From the NCBI RefSeq assembly GCF_000972845.2, contig NC_040025.1:22644021-22708020 (forward strand): a stretch of 64,000 bases of DNA, given 5' to 3'. The position numbers and the translations under genes are program-made. Origin of the DNA: Larimichthys crocea. Lineage: Eukaryota > Chordata > Actinopteri > Sciaenidae. Below are positions 1 through 11,689 of the stretch, one piece after another; position 1 is the first letter of the stretch, and each line of letters opens with the position of its first letter. The notes under the pieces were generated by a model. The model had not been told where the DNA came from and did no database searches. It worked only from the letters and a program-made list of their open reading frames with translations.

Positions 1-2110
1 ACTAACTGGTCAATTTTCTTCCATAAAAGACCTGAGTGGAGGCAGCCAACACAAATCAACAAGGCATGATGGAGGTACAGGTGAAGTTCTCTCAAACTCT
101 AGTCAAAAAAAAAAAACCAAAACAAATTTCGGCCCTCAGTCTAATGAATGATTATGCTCGCGATCGTAATCTCAGTAACTTTTGGCTATGTCAAAATATG
201 CCTCGTCCATACACTCACCAATGTCCTCATCCAATTTCCATTCACTAGAGCGGATTATAAAGTGTTCAAACTGAATGATTGTGGCCACGAGATTTGAAGA
301 TGAGCAGATGAGTGCTATATCCGCCCTACCCGTAGTCGCACAGAGACTGAAATTGCCTTAACAATTGCAAAACAGTCAATGAACAGTACCTACTAAGCAG
401 TTCAGTTATATTACAACTTTTCCCATTAATCATACACAAAAGTATGTAAAATTAGGTTTTGAATGTAGAGTTCAAATAGTTCTGGTCCAAACAAACTGTT
501 TCAAAACCTCTTGGAAACCAGGTGGGTGCATACGCCCAGAGGTTGCCAATCCAGTTGGTAAGCGGTATTATAAGTTTTGAAGGTTTTGGGAAAAGGATTC
601 GAGGCTTTTTGACCTGGATGATCTTTCTCTTGGTGAAAATGATGAAGAGGAGACTATTGGTCTGTAAAGGAGGGTGTCTATGTTTTCTGTTTACCTCTGT
701 GTTCAGTTTTAGGTTAACTTTAGGTAATGATTCTGGTTTTACTGGTTTTTAGTATTCTAAGAGATTGGATTTTTAATCATTTTGCCATTTTATGAATCAG
801 TTTTAAAATCTAGTTCAATGATGGTTTTCACAGTAAGTAATAACATGCCTAAAAGTTCAAAGTTAGCAATTTTTTATGATGAATGAATAACTGAAATGGA
901 ATCGACGTTCATGGAAAAGTTCTACGAAGATGGATTCCATGCCACCATGCATCGTATGTGCTAGTAACCTCTCCATGGTGGTGACCCTCCACTGTACATA
1001 ATGTACATGGGTTGAAGATTTGGCAGTATCTTGATTTCAATGATGATTGTTGTGATTGATTTCAAAGAGAGAAGAAATGTGCTCTAAAAATGTTAAATTA
1101 ATTTGTTTTAAATGAAACCTCTTCTAATTGCGAGGGTTTATAGCTACTAGGTGAAATAATAAATTTGGTCTTTCTCCTCTCCCAGTGGCATATTTGCACA
1201 TGATCTGTGACGTCCCTGATGACCTTCTTTAACACCTTGGTGTTGTAGGGGATCTTCGTTAGCTTAAAGGCCCTTGTTGACCTGAAAGTGGAACTCACAC
1301 ATCATGGGAAGATGGGGTACATAAGAGGGGTTCTTAAGGTTTTCACACTGATTGTATGAGTTAATCTAAACCGATGCTTTGTTTGAAAATGATTTTAATG
1401 GATGGCCTTTTAGATAATTTTGTGATTACGAATGTTTTAATGTTTGGTGTCAATCCATTCTGACTGTACTCCCCGGTGGGTCTCTAAATTTGGTAATTTT
1501 ATTATTCGGGTAGCTGTATTGGATCTTGAAAGAGGGGATTGGTTTGGTGGAATTTTTCCTCTTTTTGGTACACCGAGGTCACGTGTGAGCCTTGTGGTCC
1601 TCTCTCTCCTCTCCAGTCTTTTGCCTGGGTGCCACCATTCATCCTCAACTCTGTGGTGGTTCCCCGGGTCGGAGGCCTGTTGCTGCGCTCTAGCTTGCAT
1701 TCCTAGACATAAAAGGTAGCTAATTGTTGACGTTCCATTAGCATGAACAGACAACAGTGTCTCCACTACGAATGTGTTGCAGGTGACAACAAGGGGTAAC
1801 ATGCTTTCCCTTTGCACTATTTGGGCCGTAAAGTATTTGTAGCGTCATCTATGAGGGTTGTAATTAAGTGTGACCACCAGCATGAGATTTTCAACTCAAT
1901 CAGAAATCGAGACCGACTCAAGCACTTCAGGTGTACTTTGAGAGTGTCCTTCCTAGTTCTCCCTTGGCAAAGCGTCATAAATAATACAAGCAGAAGATCA
2001 TCAGAGGCTCCTATCTAACACTTTCTCTTCGTCTTTCCTTCCCAACTTTCTTTCTTCTCTTTTTCCTTCTTCTACGTTTCTTACTTCTCGCTTTCTCCTT
2101 CCTCTGAGTT
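1..2110. other. Intergenic, nothing recognised
   Basis: AT-rich sequence with only short frames. The longest are overlapping frames on opposite strands around 1437-1817, neither resembling a known protein nor flanked by convincing splice sites. I see no RNA gene or mobile element with clear ends here. Confidence 0.5.

Positions 2111-2167
<57 letters not shown>
2111..2167. repeat. (GA)n microsatellite
   Basis: An almost pure GA dinucleotide run with one AGAAGAG interruption near its start. Serine-leucine rich frames on the minus strand across it are by-products of the repeat. Confidence 0.95.
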
Positions 2168-2169
<2 letters not shown>

Positions 2170-2539
2170 CGGCGCTCTCTCGCAACCAGTCGCCCTGAAC
2201 ACGAGACCACACGATGAACAGATGTATTAGAACGGGTGCTTCATGTAGCTCATTGTATCTCAGTCTCACGCGCTCACCCCCCTCCCCTCCTCTCGCCTAT
2301 GCCTGCGCAATGTAACTGAAAGTAATCCGAGCATGATGCGCGAGGTACTATCTTTTCTTTATGCTCGCACTCGCGTTTTTTTAATCTCTCTCGCGTAATC
2401 CAAAATCCGGGATGTTTTACCTAGCTCGCGGGCATCAGGGAGACTCCCGGAACTTCCGGGAGACTTGGGATGTCTGATTATGTCTATGTATACATGTCTA
2501 TGTGCAAGTCCTGGTGCCGTTTGCAACTTGATGGAGTGA

Positions 2540-2605
2540 CAGCGGGGACGGCCAATCACACAAGAGACGGCAGAGCCAATCGAGGAGCTTGTGGGCGGTA
2601 ACTAA
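2540..2605. promoter_or_regulatory. Possible promoter-like patch (two CCAAT motifs, one GC box)
   Basis: Two GCCAATC motifs about 20 bp apart are followed by GGGCGG within 65 bp, in a stretch with more CpG than its surroundings. The combination resembles an NF-Y/Sp1 promoter, but no gene can be attached to it: downstream there is only a 21-codon frame near 3493. It could equally be part of an old repeat. Confidence 0.2.
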
Positions 2606-5235
2606 GAGAAACAGGCTTCAGCTTGAGCCGGAAATGCCCGGAAATGCAAGGGACACATTTCAAAATAAAATCGTGAATTTGTGAATGCACTTCCGGTTGA
2701 ATTGTTTTCCTCACAAATGAATTAATTAGTAAACAATGACATAAAATCTTTCAATTCCCGGTCTATTGTATATATTGTTTTTATAGTAAACTATTTCGGG
2801 ATCTGGTTATTATAGACACAGATTAAATGTTAAATATAATAAATATTTCAATATTTATCATCACAGTAACAGTGTTACACACATTAGTAGCTGTAAACAC
2901 TCAGCATTAGAAAAATACATATGTTGGTTTGGTGCTTACATAAGGAGTAAACATTTATAATCATCACTTTAAAAGTTGCATATGTTGTTTTTGGTGCCTG
3001 TTTGTTTCCCAGATATATTAGTGTGTGTGTGTGTGTGAATGGGTGTATAAGAGACATCAACTTAAAGAACTTTGTAGAAAGGCGCTTTATGAAGTTCAGT
3101 CCATTTCCTGTTAATAGTTTACGGGCAGATCTGCCACATCCAATATGGCGGACGCGTTAACGTAACGCAGCAACGGACCAACCTGCTCAGTGAGGCATCT
3201 GAAAATAATTTTCATCTGAAAATGAAAAGGGTAATTTTCATCTGAAAATGAAAATGACCCTCTCAAAATGTCCTCTCCACCTCCCCACCCCCCCAAAAAA
3301 CGTCATCACTTCCGGGCGTGACAGTGGAGGTAGGTGCGTGACAGTGGAGGTCTGCAGCCAGGTGCCTCTCCAAACTACTGCAAACTATAGCAGCTGTTCA
3401 CTGGCCTGCCTAAAGCAGAACTGGTGTCATGCCAGAACCAAAGCTGGGCAAGTGGGAATGTAACCGGGGAGCAGCAGCATCTGTGGACATCATGGCAGAG
3501 GTGAAGAGGATGTTGATGGAGGAAAGAAGAAAAGCCGTGGGACTGACTTTTAGTGGTTGGTGAGAGCTTGGTGAAATAAAAGGCTGAAAGACAGACGTCG
3601 AGCTGGGCTGACTGCTGCTGGACTAGTCAGTGATATTAGCTGCTGCTGTGTATGCTGCTGGTGACCTGGTTGATGTTTTGTTTGTTTAATGATGTTGCAA
3701 CCCCCCCCCCCCCAAAAAAAAACAGTACAAAGTACAAATACACAAGCCAAGACATTTAAGGAAAGCATTAAGCAGTTTTATTGATGAAACTGACAGAATT
3801 AGCTGTATTGAATCCTGATAGACTCCAGTGTTTGTGTCTGCAGGAGGGTGGAATCACATGACATGGACAGAGGCTTTTCTTTGGTCATTAACAGCTCCTG
3901 TTTAGGTCTGCCAATCACAATACATCAGACAGTTATGTTTAATATTGTAAATAAAATAAATTCTAATGAAAACAAAACGCTGAAATATTGTCCAGAATTT
4001 GTTATTCGGAACAAGTTAGCCATTGGAAACTTCAGTCACTAACTGTTTTACCATTTCTTAGTTTGAAATGGTAAGAACAGAATCTGTGTACACGCACAAG
4101 CAATCTTACACACAATGCACTGTTGACCTGCATGTGCAATATAACTGGTTATTGCATTTTCTACAGTTGTACAATATCATAGGATTCTAACTATAATGCT
4201 TTTATCATTTACATTTTGTAATAATTATTTTCATTATTTTACAAAGCATTGTTTTGTTGAAACAAATAAATCATCCAATCTAGATAAACCACCGCAAGGG
4301 AACAGGCTTGTTAGGGAAAGAAGACCCTGAGTTATAATCACTAAAAGTCCATGTAAAGTAAGAATGAATATGAGTTTCATATGAGTTCATCAGACCAAAG
4401 TGTTAAGCACCCAGCCAGATCTGAATTATTAAAAATATCGACAAGTTGTCAAAGTGTCAAAATCAGGTAAAAATGAATTCTCAGCTCCAAGGTGTTGCTC
4501 CCCTGAGTGGGCGTGGCCTCAGCACAATTAGCATTCATGGGAGCAACTCCACCTTTCAGTAACATATAAGTCTTTTCACATATTCTCAGCAATTATTTTA
4601 CAAGATATTTAATGTGTTTTGGAAGTGGTGTGTCAGCAGCTGTGTCACAGGGTGCAGAGGCTTTTAAAACAGGTTTCAGTGCATATTGTGGTTTCTTTTC
4701 TGTGTATTCTTTTCATAAGAGTGTGTCAGAGATTTTGAGAGTGAGGCTATTCTGTAAGCTTTGGGCCAGTCTCTTTATTTGTTAAGCACCACATCTGAGA
4801 TCAGACATGGGTCACTTGAACACATGCTCATATGGAGATAGTGCTGCATTACTTCAATACAAACTAAGCAATGTTTTCATTACACTTGGAAATTTCTTCA
4901 GTTTGGGCATTCTTGACTTCTGTCTCAACTTTTCTACTCGTGAGAGTTTGGGTACATGTGGCCCTGCAGTCTCATGCTCTTTATTGATGATTGGAAGGTG
5001 TTCAAATGCTAATTAGCAACAACGGGCATGCCCTTTCAACTTACAAGGAAAATGGGAGAATGTGTTGCTATCACTGTTAAGTACAAACATACAATATAGG
5101 GAGGACATATAGCTACCAACACAACAGTTCACATACTTGGATCATTGCTGACATTGAGAAGTTATTGTGAAGGTGTACACACTGTACTACTGTGTGGAGT
5201 TACAGTGAAGGCAGGTCATCTGCGGGTGTTTGGTC
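2606..5235. other. Intergenic and 3' flank of frataxin
   Basis: AT-rich, no supported gene. The right part (about 4,200-5,235) should contain the frataxin 3' UTR, because the gene is read from the minus strand and its stop is at 5236-5238; I could not fix the polyadenylation site. There is a short direct repeat of the motif GCGTGACAGTGGAGGT near 3315-3351. Confidence 0.45.
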
Positions 5236-6400
5236 TCAGGAACAGGGCAGATCAATGAGGTCCATGTTTTTATTAAAGATGATGGAGAACTCTTTAGACA
5301 GCAGCTGATGGAGGCTCACACCATCATGAGTGTACACCCAGCTTTCCCCTGTCCAGTCATAGCGCTTTGGTCCACTGCAAAAGTGGGAGAAAAGAACTGA
5401 GCTTAGAAGCTGTTATTTGAGTTAAATTAAAAAAAAAAAAAAAAAAAAGAGGGAAAATCTCAAAGGTTTAGTTCTATGCACTTCTCCCTCAATCAGAGTT
5501 TTACTACTTCTATTAGTTTCCATCTATTTGTCAGTGTACATTTAAAATGCCTCTGTCCACTAATCAGATGATCAGTGGTTTGATCCCTGGCTCCTCCAGT
5601 CTGCATGTCGAAGTGTCCTTGAACAAGATACTGAACTCCAAACTGCTCCTGAAGGCTGAACCATCATTGTGTAAATGTGTATGAATGGTTAGCTCCTCAA
5701 ACTGATGAACAGTTGGCACCTTGCATGGCAGCTAATGCCATCAGTGGCCAAGAGCACTTTGACATGCAGACTGGACGACCTGCTCTACCTCCGAGCCACA
5801 ACCGCCCGGTGTGTGTACTATTATTAGTACTAGTAGTATTACCCCCTCACTCTCAGTCAAAATATTTTCCCGTACATTTAGTATACAGGAAAACAAAGCT
5901 TTCTTTCAGAAAAACACCAGTGGCTTTGTGTTGCAATGTGACATTTTGAAGAAGATCACGTTCAGAAAATCAATGTTTGGTAGTTTTGGTTCAGACAGAA
6001 TTTAATGAAAATAATATGATTACTTAATATTTTCTAGCGTTTGTCCTCTAACGACGGCTCAGCTGTGGTGTTACTGTCCAGTCTCACCTGGTGGGAGAAG
6101 AAAGCCAGATCTGTTTGTTTGGAGTCTGTTTGTTGATGACGTAGATGCCGTGGTCCCCGCCCACCTTCACTGTCAGCACTCCACTCTGTACATGAACCAA
6201 AGACACCATATGCACATTGTGATGGCCACAGCTGTGGCTCGGTCCCTCACACACATACATAAAAATGAATGAATTATCAAGCACAATGGCTCTATATGTC
6301 ACTGCAGCAAGTTGAAAAAGGGGGTCAGCTGCCAATATTGGAACACTGACCAATCAGTCAAAGCCAGCAGAGACAGCTGCTGTCCAACCAAAATGATTAG

Positions 6401-6440
<40 letters not shown>

Positions 6441-8975
6441 CAGCTGCTTTATTAATCACCCTCTCATGGGCAACTGACATGGTGAAGGAAGCCGTTAGAG
6501 GAGAGAAGAGGGTGAGGGGTGAAGGAAGGAAATAGGGACACAAAGTGGTCTTGATTTGGATGGATGTGTCAGTTGGAGGGAAACCAGCAGTTCCTGGACA
6601 GATACACAACAGACATTTGTCATTGTGATGGTGATGCATACATGGGTGATCTGTCCTGAAAATGAATCCTCCTCTCTGATGTTACTCGTTACTAGTTTTT
6701 GAGCTTCCTTAGCTATCGGATAAACTCATCTCTCTCCCAACAAGAAAAACAGGCTTCAAGTGTGCTGATTTTATTGCAAAGGAAAACCAGAAGGCAACAG
6801 AAGCTAGCAGCCAAATAACCAGCAATGTCTGAAACAGAATCATGGTGCACAGGGAGATAATGGACCTGCAGCCTCTGCTGTAGTCTCACTATGAAACAAC
6901 ACTGACTGGGCAGTTTGAGGAGCTAACCAGCCCAAGGACACTTCGACATGAGATCGAACCGCCGATCTTCTGATTAGTGGACGACCCCTTTCAGAACAGA
7001 ACAGATTACAAACGACTTGTATGTCTCAGCTCTGTGTTGAGCTGAGAGCCAGTACAGAAGAAACATGAAGTCACTACTCCCAACAGTAGGAGAGGTCAGA
7101 CTGCAGCAGATGGAGGCAGAGATGGTGTTCATACGTGTAATATCTGACTAAACGAAGACATAAATTGATGCAGCCAAACAGACAACACAAAACAGACCAG
7201 CACATACTGCACAACATTAGTAAATCCAGCTGGATACACACACATCTGCTAGCATGTGTGATATAGTTTATCTTCCCACAATCAGAATCTGCTTTATTGG
7301 CATGGAAGGAATTTGACTCCTGTTTTTAAGTTACTTGCATTACATTACATTACATTGCATTTAGCAGACGCTTTTATCCAAAGCGACTTACAGAGGAGGA
7401 CATAAGCTGAGAAAGGTGTAAAGGAGCACAGAGTAGTTGTTAGTTTTGTTAGGCAGGGAAGCATTCTCGAAACAGAAAGGTTTTTACAAGTTTTTTAAAG
7501 GTCGAAAGGGATGTTGCTGTTCTAGTAGCCGTTGGTAGGTCATTCCACCATTTGGGGACAACCACAGAGAAGAGTTTAGAGTGACCTCGCTTTGCGAGAG
7601 GCGAGGGTACAACTAGACGGTTTGTTGTAACGCCCTGGTCGGGACGTGAGCCTTTAGTAAGACGCTGAGATAGGCAGGGGCAGATCCTGAGATGGTTTTG
7701 TAGGCTAGCGTCAGAGCTTTGTGTTTGATTCTGGCAGCTACAGGCAGCCAGTGCAGGTCGCTGAAGAGTGGGGTGACATGTGACCTTTTAGGTTGATTTA
7801 AAACCAGTCGCGCTGCGGCATTCTGGACCATTTGCAAGGGTTTGATCGCGCAAGCAGGTAGGCCAGCCAAGAGCGAGTTGCAATAATCGAGGCGGGAGCT
7901 GACTGTAGCCTGTATCAGGAGCTGAGCGGCATATTGGGTCAGAGAAAGACGATCATCAAGTACGACGCCCAGGTTTTTAGCAGCATGGTTAGGGGTAATA
8001 GTGACAGTACCAATTTTCAGGTTGAAGTCATGGCAGATTGACTCATGGGCAGGGATGACCAGGAGTTCGGTTTTTGACAGATTAAGCTGGAGATGGTGGT
8101 CTTTCATCCAAGTTGACAGATCAGAGAGACAGGCGGAGATGTGTGCGGAGACCGTGGTGTCGTCCGGCTGGAACGACAGGTATAGCTGTGTGTCATCGGC
8201 ATAGCAGTGGTAGAAGAAGCCGTGTGAGCAGATAACATGGGACAGCGAGGTGGTGTAGATGGCAAACAGAAGGGGACCCAGCAAAAGTATTTACAAACAT
8301 ACACTGTGTGTATTCTTCAGGTTTTACAAATATGTTGAATGTACTTCAATTTATGTCCCCATAAAACATTTCCAAAAATGTTTTTTTCTGAGAACTTCAA
8401 AGTGTAGCTACAGTTTGTTACTAGGGGAGGGTATTTGTTAGACATTGTTGTACACAAAACATACCAAGTTGAGGAAGTAACAACTACTACTACTATATTG
8501 TAGAACTTATTAGAAACACTGCGTGTCTGCTGAATGGAATCTGTAAGAACAACATCAAACTTCTTCAAATGGTTTGCAGGCAGGACGTGCAGTATAGAGT
8601 GCCTTTACTTATCAATATAGTCAAATAATGTGAACAAGCCCGTTGATCTGATTCAACTGCTTTAATCACCTTTAACAATGGTGACACAAAGACATCAATA
8701 ACAAGCTTCTGTGTGAAAAAATGGCCCAAAAAGTCAGAGGCTACCTCAGCAGTCAGCAGGAACACCTGCAAGTGAGCGTGATGGCCAAAGACACAGCACA
8801 GTGCAAATCACTGTATGCTGGAAGAATACATGATAGACAAGCTTGACCCAGCACTGCACACCTATAATCATGGTATCATAGGTAGGAATGGTCGTAGTTT
8901 GAAACATCAGTTTTGTAACTGCAAACACTCTGACTGTTACTGTCACTTACAAACAAAGGAGTGGTGAGGTAAGAG

Positions 8976-9008
<33 letters not shown>

Positions 9009-11261
9009 GTTCAGTGCAGCATAAACACACTCAAACAACATGTAATTGTACTATCACAGTCTAGAATCGTCTCTAATCGCAGATGCCTTTTAAAATGTCA
9101 GAGCACACAAGGCTCCGATTTAGAGATTCTGGTAGACTATGAGCATTGCTCAGTAGAATCTTTGTATAAAGCCTGTTTTGGTCCAGAGTCTAATGTCTAA
9201 TGTCATTTAATATTATTTCACTATCCTTATTAAGTAATAGCATTAACACATTTCACTCCCTCCACACACCTTCAAAGAAAACAGCTGTGTTACCTGTAGA
9301 ATGAACAATACTTGTAATTAGCAATGTGACTGTTTAATCAAGTTAAGTCTAGTTAAGTTAGTCTAATTCAGTTTTAGTTTGAAAGGAAACAGACTGACTT
9401 ACCGAGAAGACAACATCGTACTCTGCTCCAGTGAAAGCTTCATCTGTCAGGTCTTCAAAATAATCAGCCAGAGCATCCAACGTCACATCTGCCAGCTTCT
9501 CATACTCCGATTCTGACAGCTCACTTTGACACAATGACACATGTTTCAGTTTAAACATTCAGCAGGTGATGCTTAGAAAATAAAAGAACTGTGCTTTACC
9601 TTATCTGTACAGGGGTGGCTTTCTCCTGCTGTAGTGATGTCAGATGGATGTTTTTCCTCCACCTATCACAATCATCTTTGCTCTTAAACCACTGACACAA
9701 AAAAGAAAAAAATGAGTTGTATTGTATGTGTATTACTGATCATCAGAATTCTAGTAGTTCTAAATTGATCTCTCCAAAACTTGCAACTTGGAAAATTCCA
9801 TGAGATTTCAAAGTTTACTCAGATTTTTACACCTAAAAATAAGTCACACAATAAAGAAAATCTGGACATCAAAGTTCCTTTTTCCCACCAAATATTACTA
9901 GAGTAACCACTAACTTGCTTTGGTGTGTATATTTCTGACTGTGTTGATGTTGATTTTATTTTCCCAAATGAATTCCTTTGGTATGTTTTCAATAAAGCGA
10001 TTCTACAGGAAGGGATCCTTTATTTCTAAAATCAAAAACAGTGTAAGCTGATGCAGAGCAGAGCGAGTTCCTCCACAAACACAGTTCATGTATGTCTAAT
10101 CCTTTGACATGGTGATGCATTCAAGATTTCCTTTAATAGTCAGGTTGGCACTGTCCAAGCACAAGCTCAGAGAGAATGCATATCTGGAAACAGTGTTACC
10201 TCAGGGAGATCCTGCTTCAAGCCTGGCAAGGTTAACATGTTGGTGTAACTTCCAAAAATACACATTTGTCCTGTTGATGCATCTGTGCTCTGTTCGCATG
10301 AGCACCATTTTTAAAAATGCAATTGCGTAATTTTGGCCACAAGAGAGCTCTGTTTCCACTTAGCTCAGCTGTTGTTGGCAGTGGGAAACTCTGTTGGCAG
10401 AGTATTGTCTGTGTCTATAGCACTGTGCCAAATGGCGAAGATATATTTAAGTGCAGTTTTGTAAATTGTGATGTTTAAAAAGTGTCATGAGATAACATCC
10501 GTTATGATTTGGTGCTATATGAATAAAACTGAATTAAAATGATTATTGTGTGCATGCCATTGCAGTTATTACAGGTTTTAGCCACTATGTGTGCATCCAA
10601 AGTCTCTTATTTGATATTTCCTCCCTCCTCACTCCAGACAGAAGCTATTTGCCACCTTGCAGGAGGATCAATCGAGGAGCCTTGTACAAAGTTCCACAAG
10701 AGCAGCCATCATAGAAGACTTTTATCAGCCAACCTACTGGATATCAGTTATTGATTGGACACCGCAGCTGATTGGACCGACCTGATACAGCATAACATTC
10801 GTTAAGTGAAGACAGAGAACTGACTCATTGTAGGTCTGATTAATTCTGAATTCTTTACTGGAAAGATTTTTTTCCTTTTCATTATCTGTTATTGCTCTTC
10901 ATTAATTTAAATACGGGTACAACAAAGAGAAGAGGAGAGAAGAAAAGGAGAGGAAAGAAAAGTCTGTGACGTCAAGTTTCATCTTCCAGCTGACATAAGG
11001 CGACATAGCTGAAGTGTTGTCGGTGTGTGCATGCAGATACTTACAGTGTGTGGAGGCTGACAGACCGGGTGCAGCGTGTGTATAGTATATGGACGAATCC
11101 CCGTGACGTGAGACAGGCTCCTGACCTGGAAAATACACATGATACAGGTGACTGCAGTGTTACATGATGTCTTTCATCAGTCTGACTTCATACGCACTGT
11201 TGACTCACGTTAGCTACAGCTCATATGAACTCACGTGGTGAAGCAGCCTGCTTGTCGTCAT
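5236..11261 (-). CDS. fxn: Frataxin, mitochondrial iron-sulfur cluster assembly factor
   Basis: Frataxin stimulates the NFS1-ISD11-ISCU complex that builds Fe-S clusters in the mitochondrial matrix. Coding exons, in reading order: 11261-11235, 11125-11045, 9691-9600, 9523-9403, 6185-6088 and 5374-5236, total 558 bp (185 aa), all with GT-AG borders and matching phases. Exons of 121 and 98 bp have the same lengths as human exons 3 and 4. The exon at 9403-9523 gives the acidic first helix ([19 protein letters not shown]); the next gives [10 protein letters not shown] and [14 protein letters not shown]; the last gives GPKRYDWTG and [11 protein letters not shown], all family signatures, with the conserved Trp and Arg of the ISCU-binding sheet. 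The N-terminus (MTTSRLLHH joined to [13 protein letters not shown]) is basic, hydroxylated and free of acid, as expected of a matrix targeting peptide. An alternative start at 11142 would read through the first short intron. Identity is certain; the first exon border is less so. Confidence 0.95.
5545..5765 (+). repeat. tRNA-SINE-like teleost repeat
   Basis: Contains GGTTTGATCCCTGGCT, which resembles a tRNA-type B box, then CATGTCGAAGTGTCCTTG and GGCACCTTGCATGGCAGC, phrases I recognise from a very common interspersed fish repeat. It lies in frataxin intron 5 (5,375-6,087). Boundaries are approximate. Confidence 0.6.
6401..6440. repeat. (GACA)n microsatellite
   Basis: Ten uninterrupted tetranucleotide units within frataxin intron 4. 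Confidence 0.95.
6925..6990 (-). repeat. Fragment of the same tRNA-SINE-like repeat
   Basis: Read on the minus strand it shows the opening part of the repeat seen at 5545-5765: a CACTAATCAGAAGATCG segment, GGTTCGATCTC and CATGTCGAAGTGTCCTTGGG. It is a truncated copy inside frataxin intron 4. Confidence 0.55.
7333..8285 (-). pseudogene. 5'-truncated L2-type LINE reverse transcriptase fragment
   Basis: A minus-strand open frame (8284-7613, 223 codons) begins inside the reverse transcriptase at GPLLFAIY. It carries the catalytic YADD box ([11 protein letters not shown]), then the thumb and C-terminal region [26 protein letters not shown] and LHWLPV typical of fish L2/CR1-group elements. Around LTQYAAQLL the sequence looks shortened by about 30 codons relative to the second L2-type frame at 38594. 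The 3' tail at 7333-7400 has ATTTAGCAGACGCTTTTATC and a short (TTACA)-like repeat on the plus strand. Endonuclease and most of the reverse transcriptase are missing, so this copy is dead. It sits in the 3.2-kb frataxin intron 4. Confidence 0.85.
8975..9008. repeat. (GATT)n microsatellite
   Basis: Eight perfect tetranucleotide units in frataxin intron 4. Confidence 0.9.
10967..10974. promoter_or_regulatory. Palindromic CRE motif in frataxin intron 2
   Basis: A perfect TGACGTCA lies 71 bp downstream of the frataxin exon ending at 11045. This is the consensus for CREB/ATF factors. Position near the promoter makes it plausible, but a single 8-bp match has little weight by itself. Confidence 0.3.
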
Positions 11262-11689
11262 GGTGATCTGTGTGTATGTCAGGTAAACACAGGGTATTTT
11301 AGTGAACACAGACATGCTTCCTGTCCAACGCACTTTGTTTAAGCTCCTGAAAAGTTCACCGGTGTCCTGCGTGATCCTTCCGCCTTCTGTTTCTTCGTGT
11401 TTCTTGGCCACAGCACACTAACATTCATGACTCACACTGCCCCCGAGTGGAAGGATGTCTCTGTTCTCCGTTTGAATTTATCTTGGCATGTCTTTGCCAT
11501 TCGTTACAGGCTGTAGTCCAAAGTACTGTAAGAGCAGTCAGGTTGCATTTGTTTCACCTCATTACGTGTGGCAGATGAAAATGGGTCACTCACAACATTT
11601 CATTATGATAGAGTCTCAAGATTAATTGTGTTTGTATTAGTTTGTCAACTATTTAGCAATGTTTGCAAGATAAAAAATGATGTATTGTA
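11262..11689. promoter_or_regulatory. Frataxin 5' flank and probable promoter region
   Basis: This 428-bp segment is all the unique sequence between the frataxin start codon and the satellite. It must hold the 5' UTR and at least the proximal promoter, unless transcription begins within the repeat array. I see no TATA box or strong CpG island. A run with TCATGACTCACACTGCCCCCG near 11,430 is the most GC-rich part. Confidence 0.5.

Noticed and set aside
1437..1817. Overlapping frames of 126 and 91 codons on opposite strands
   Set aside because: No recognisable protein, no splice support; likely chance in a stop-poor stretch.
2001..2269. Ser-Leu rich frames
   Set aside because: Translations of the GA microsatellite at 2111-2167.
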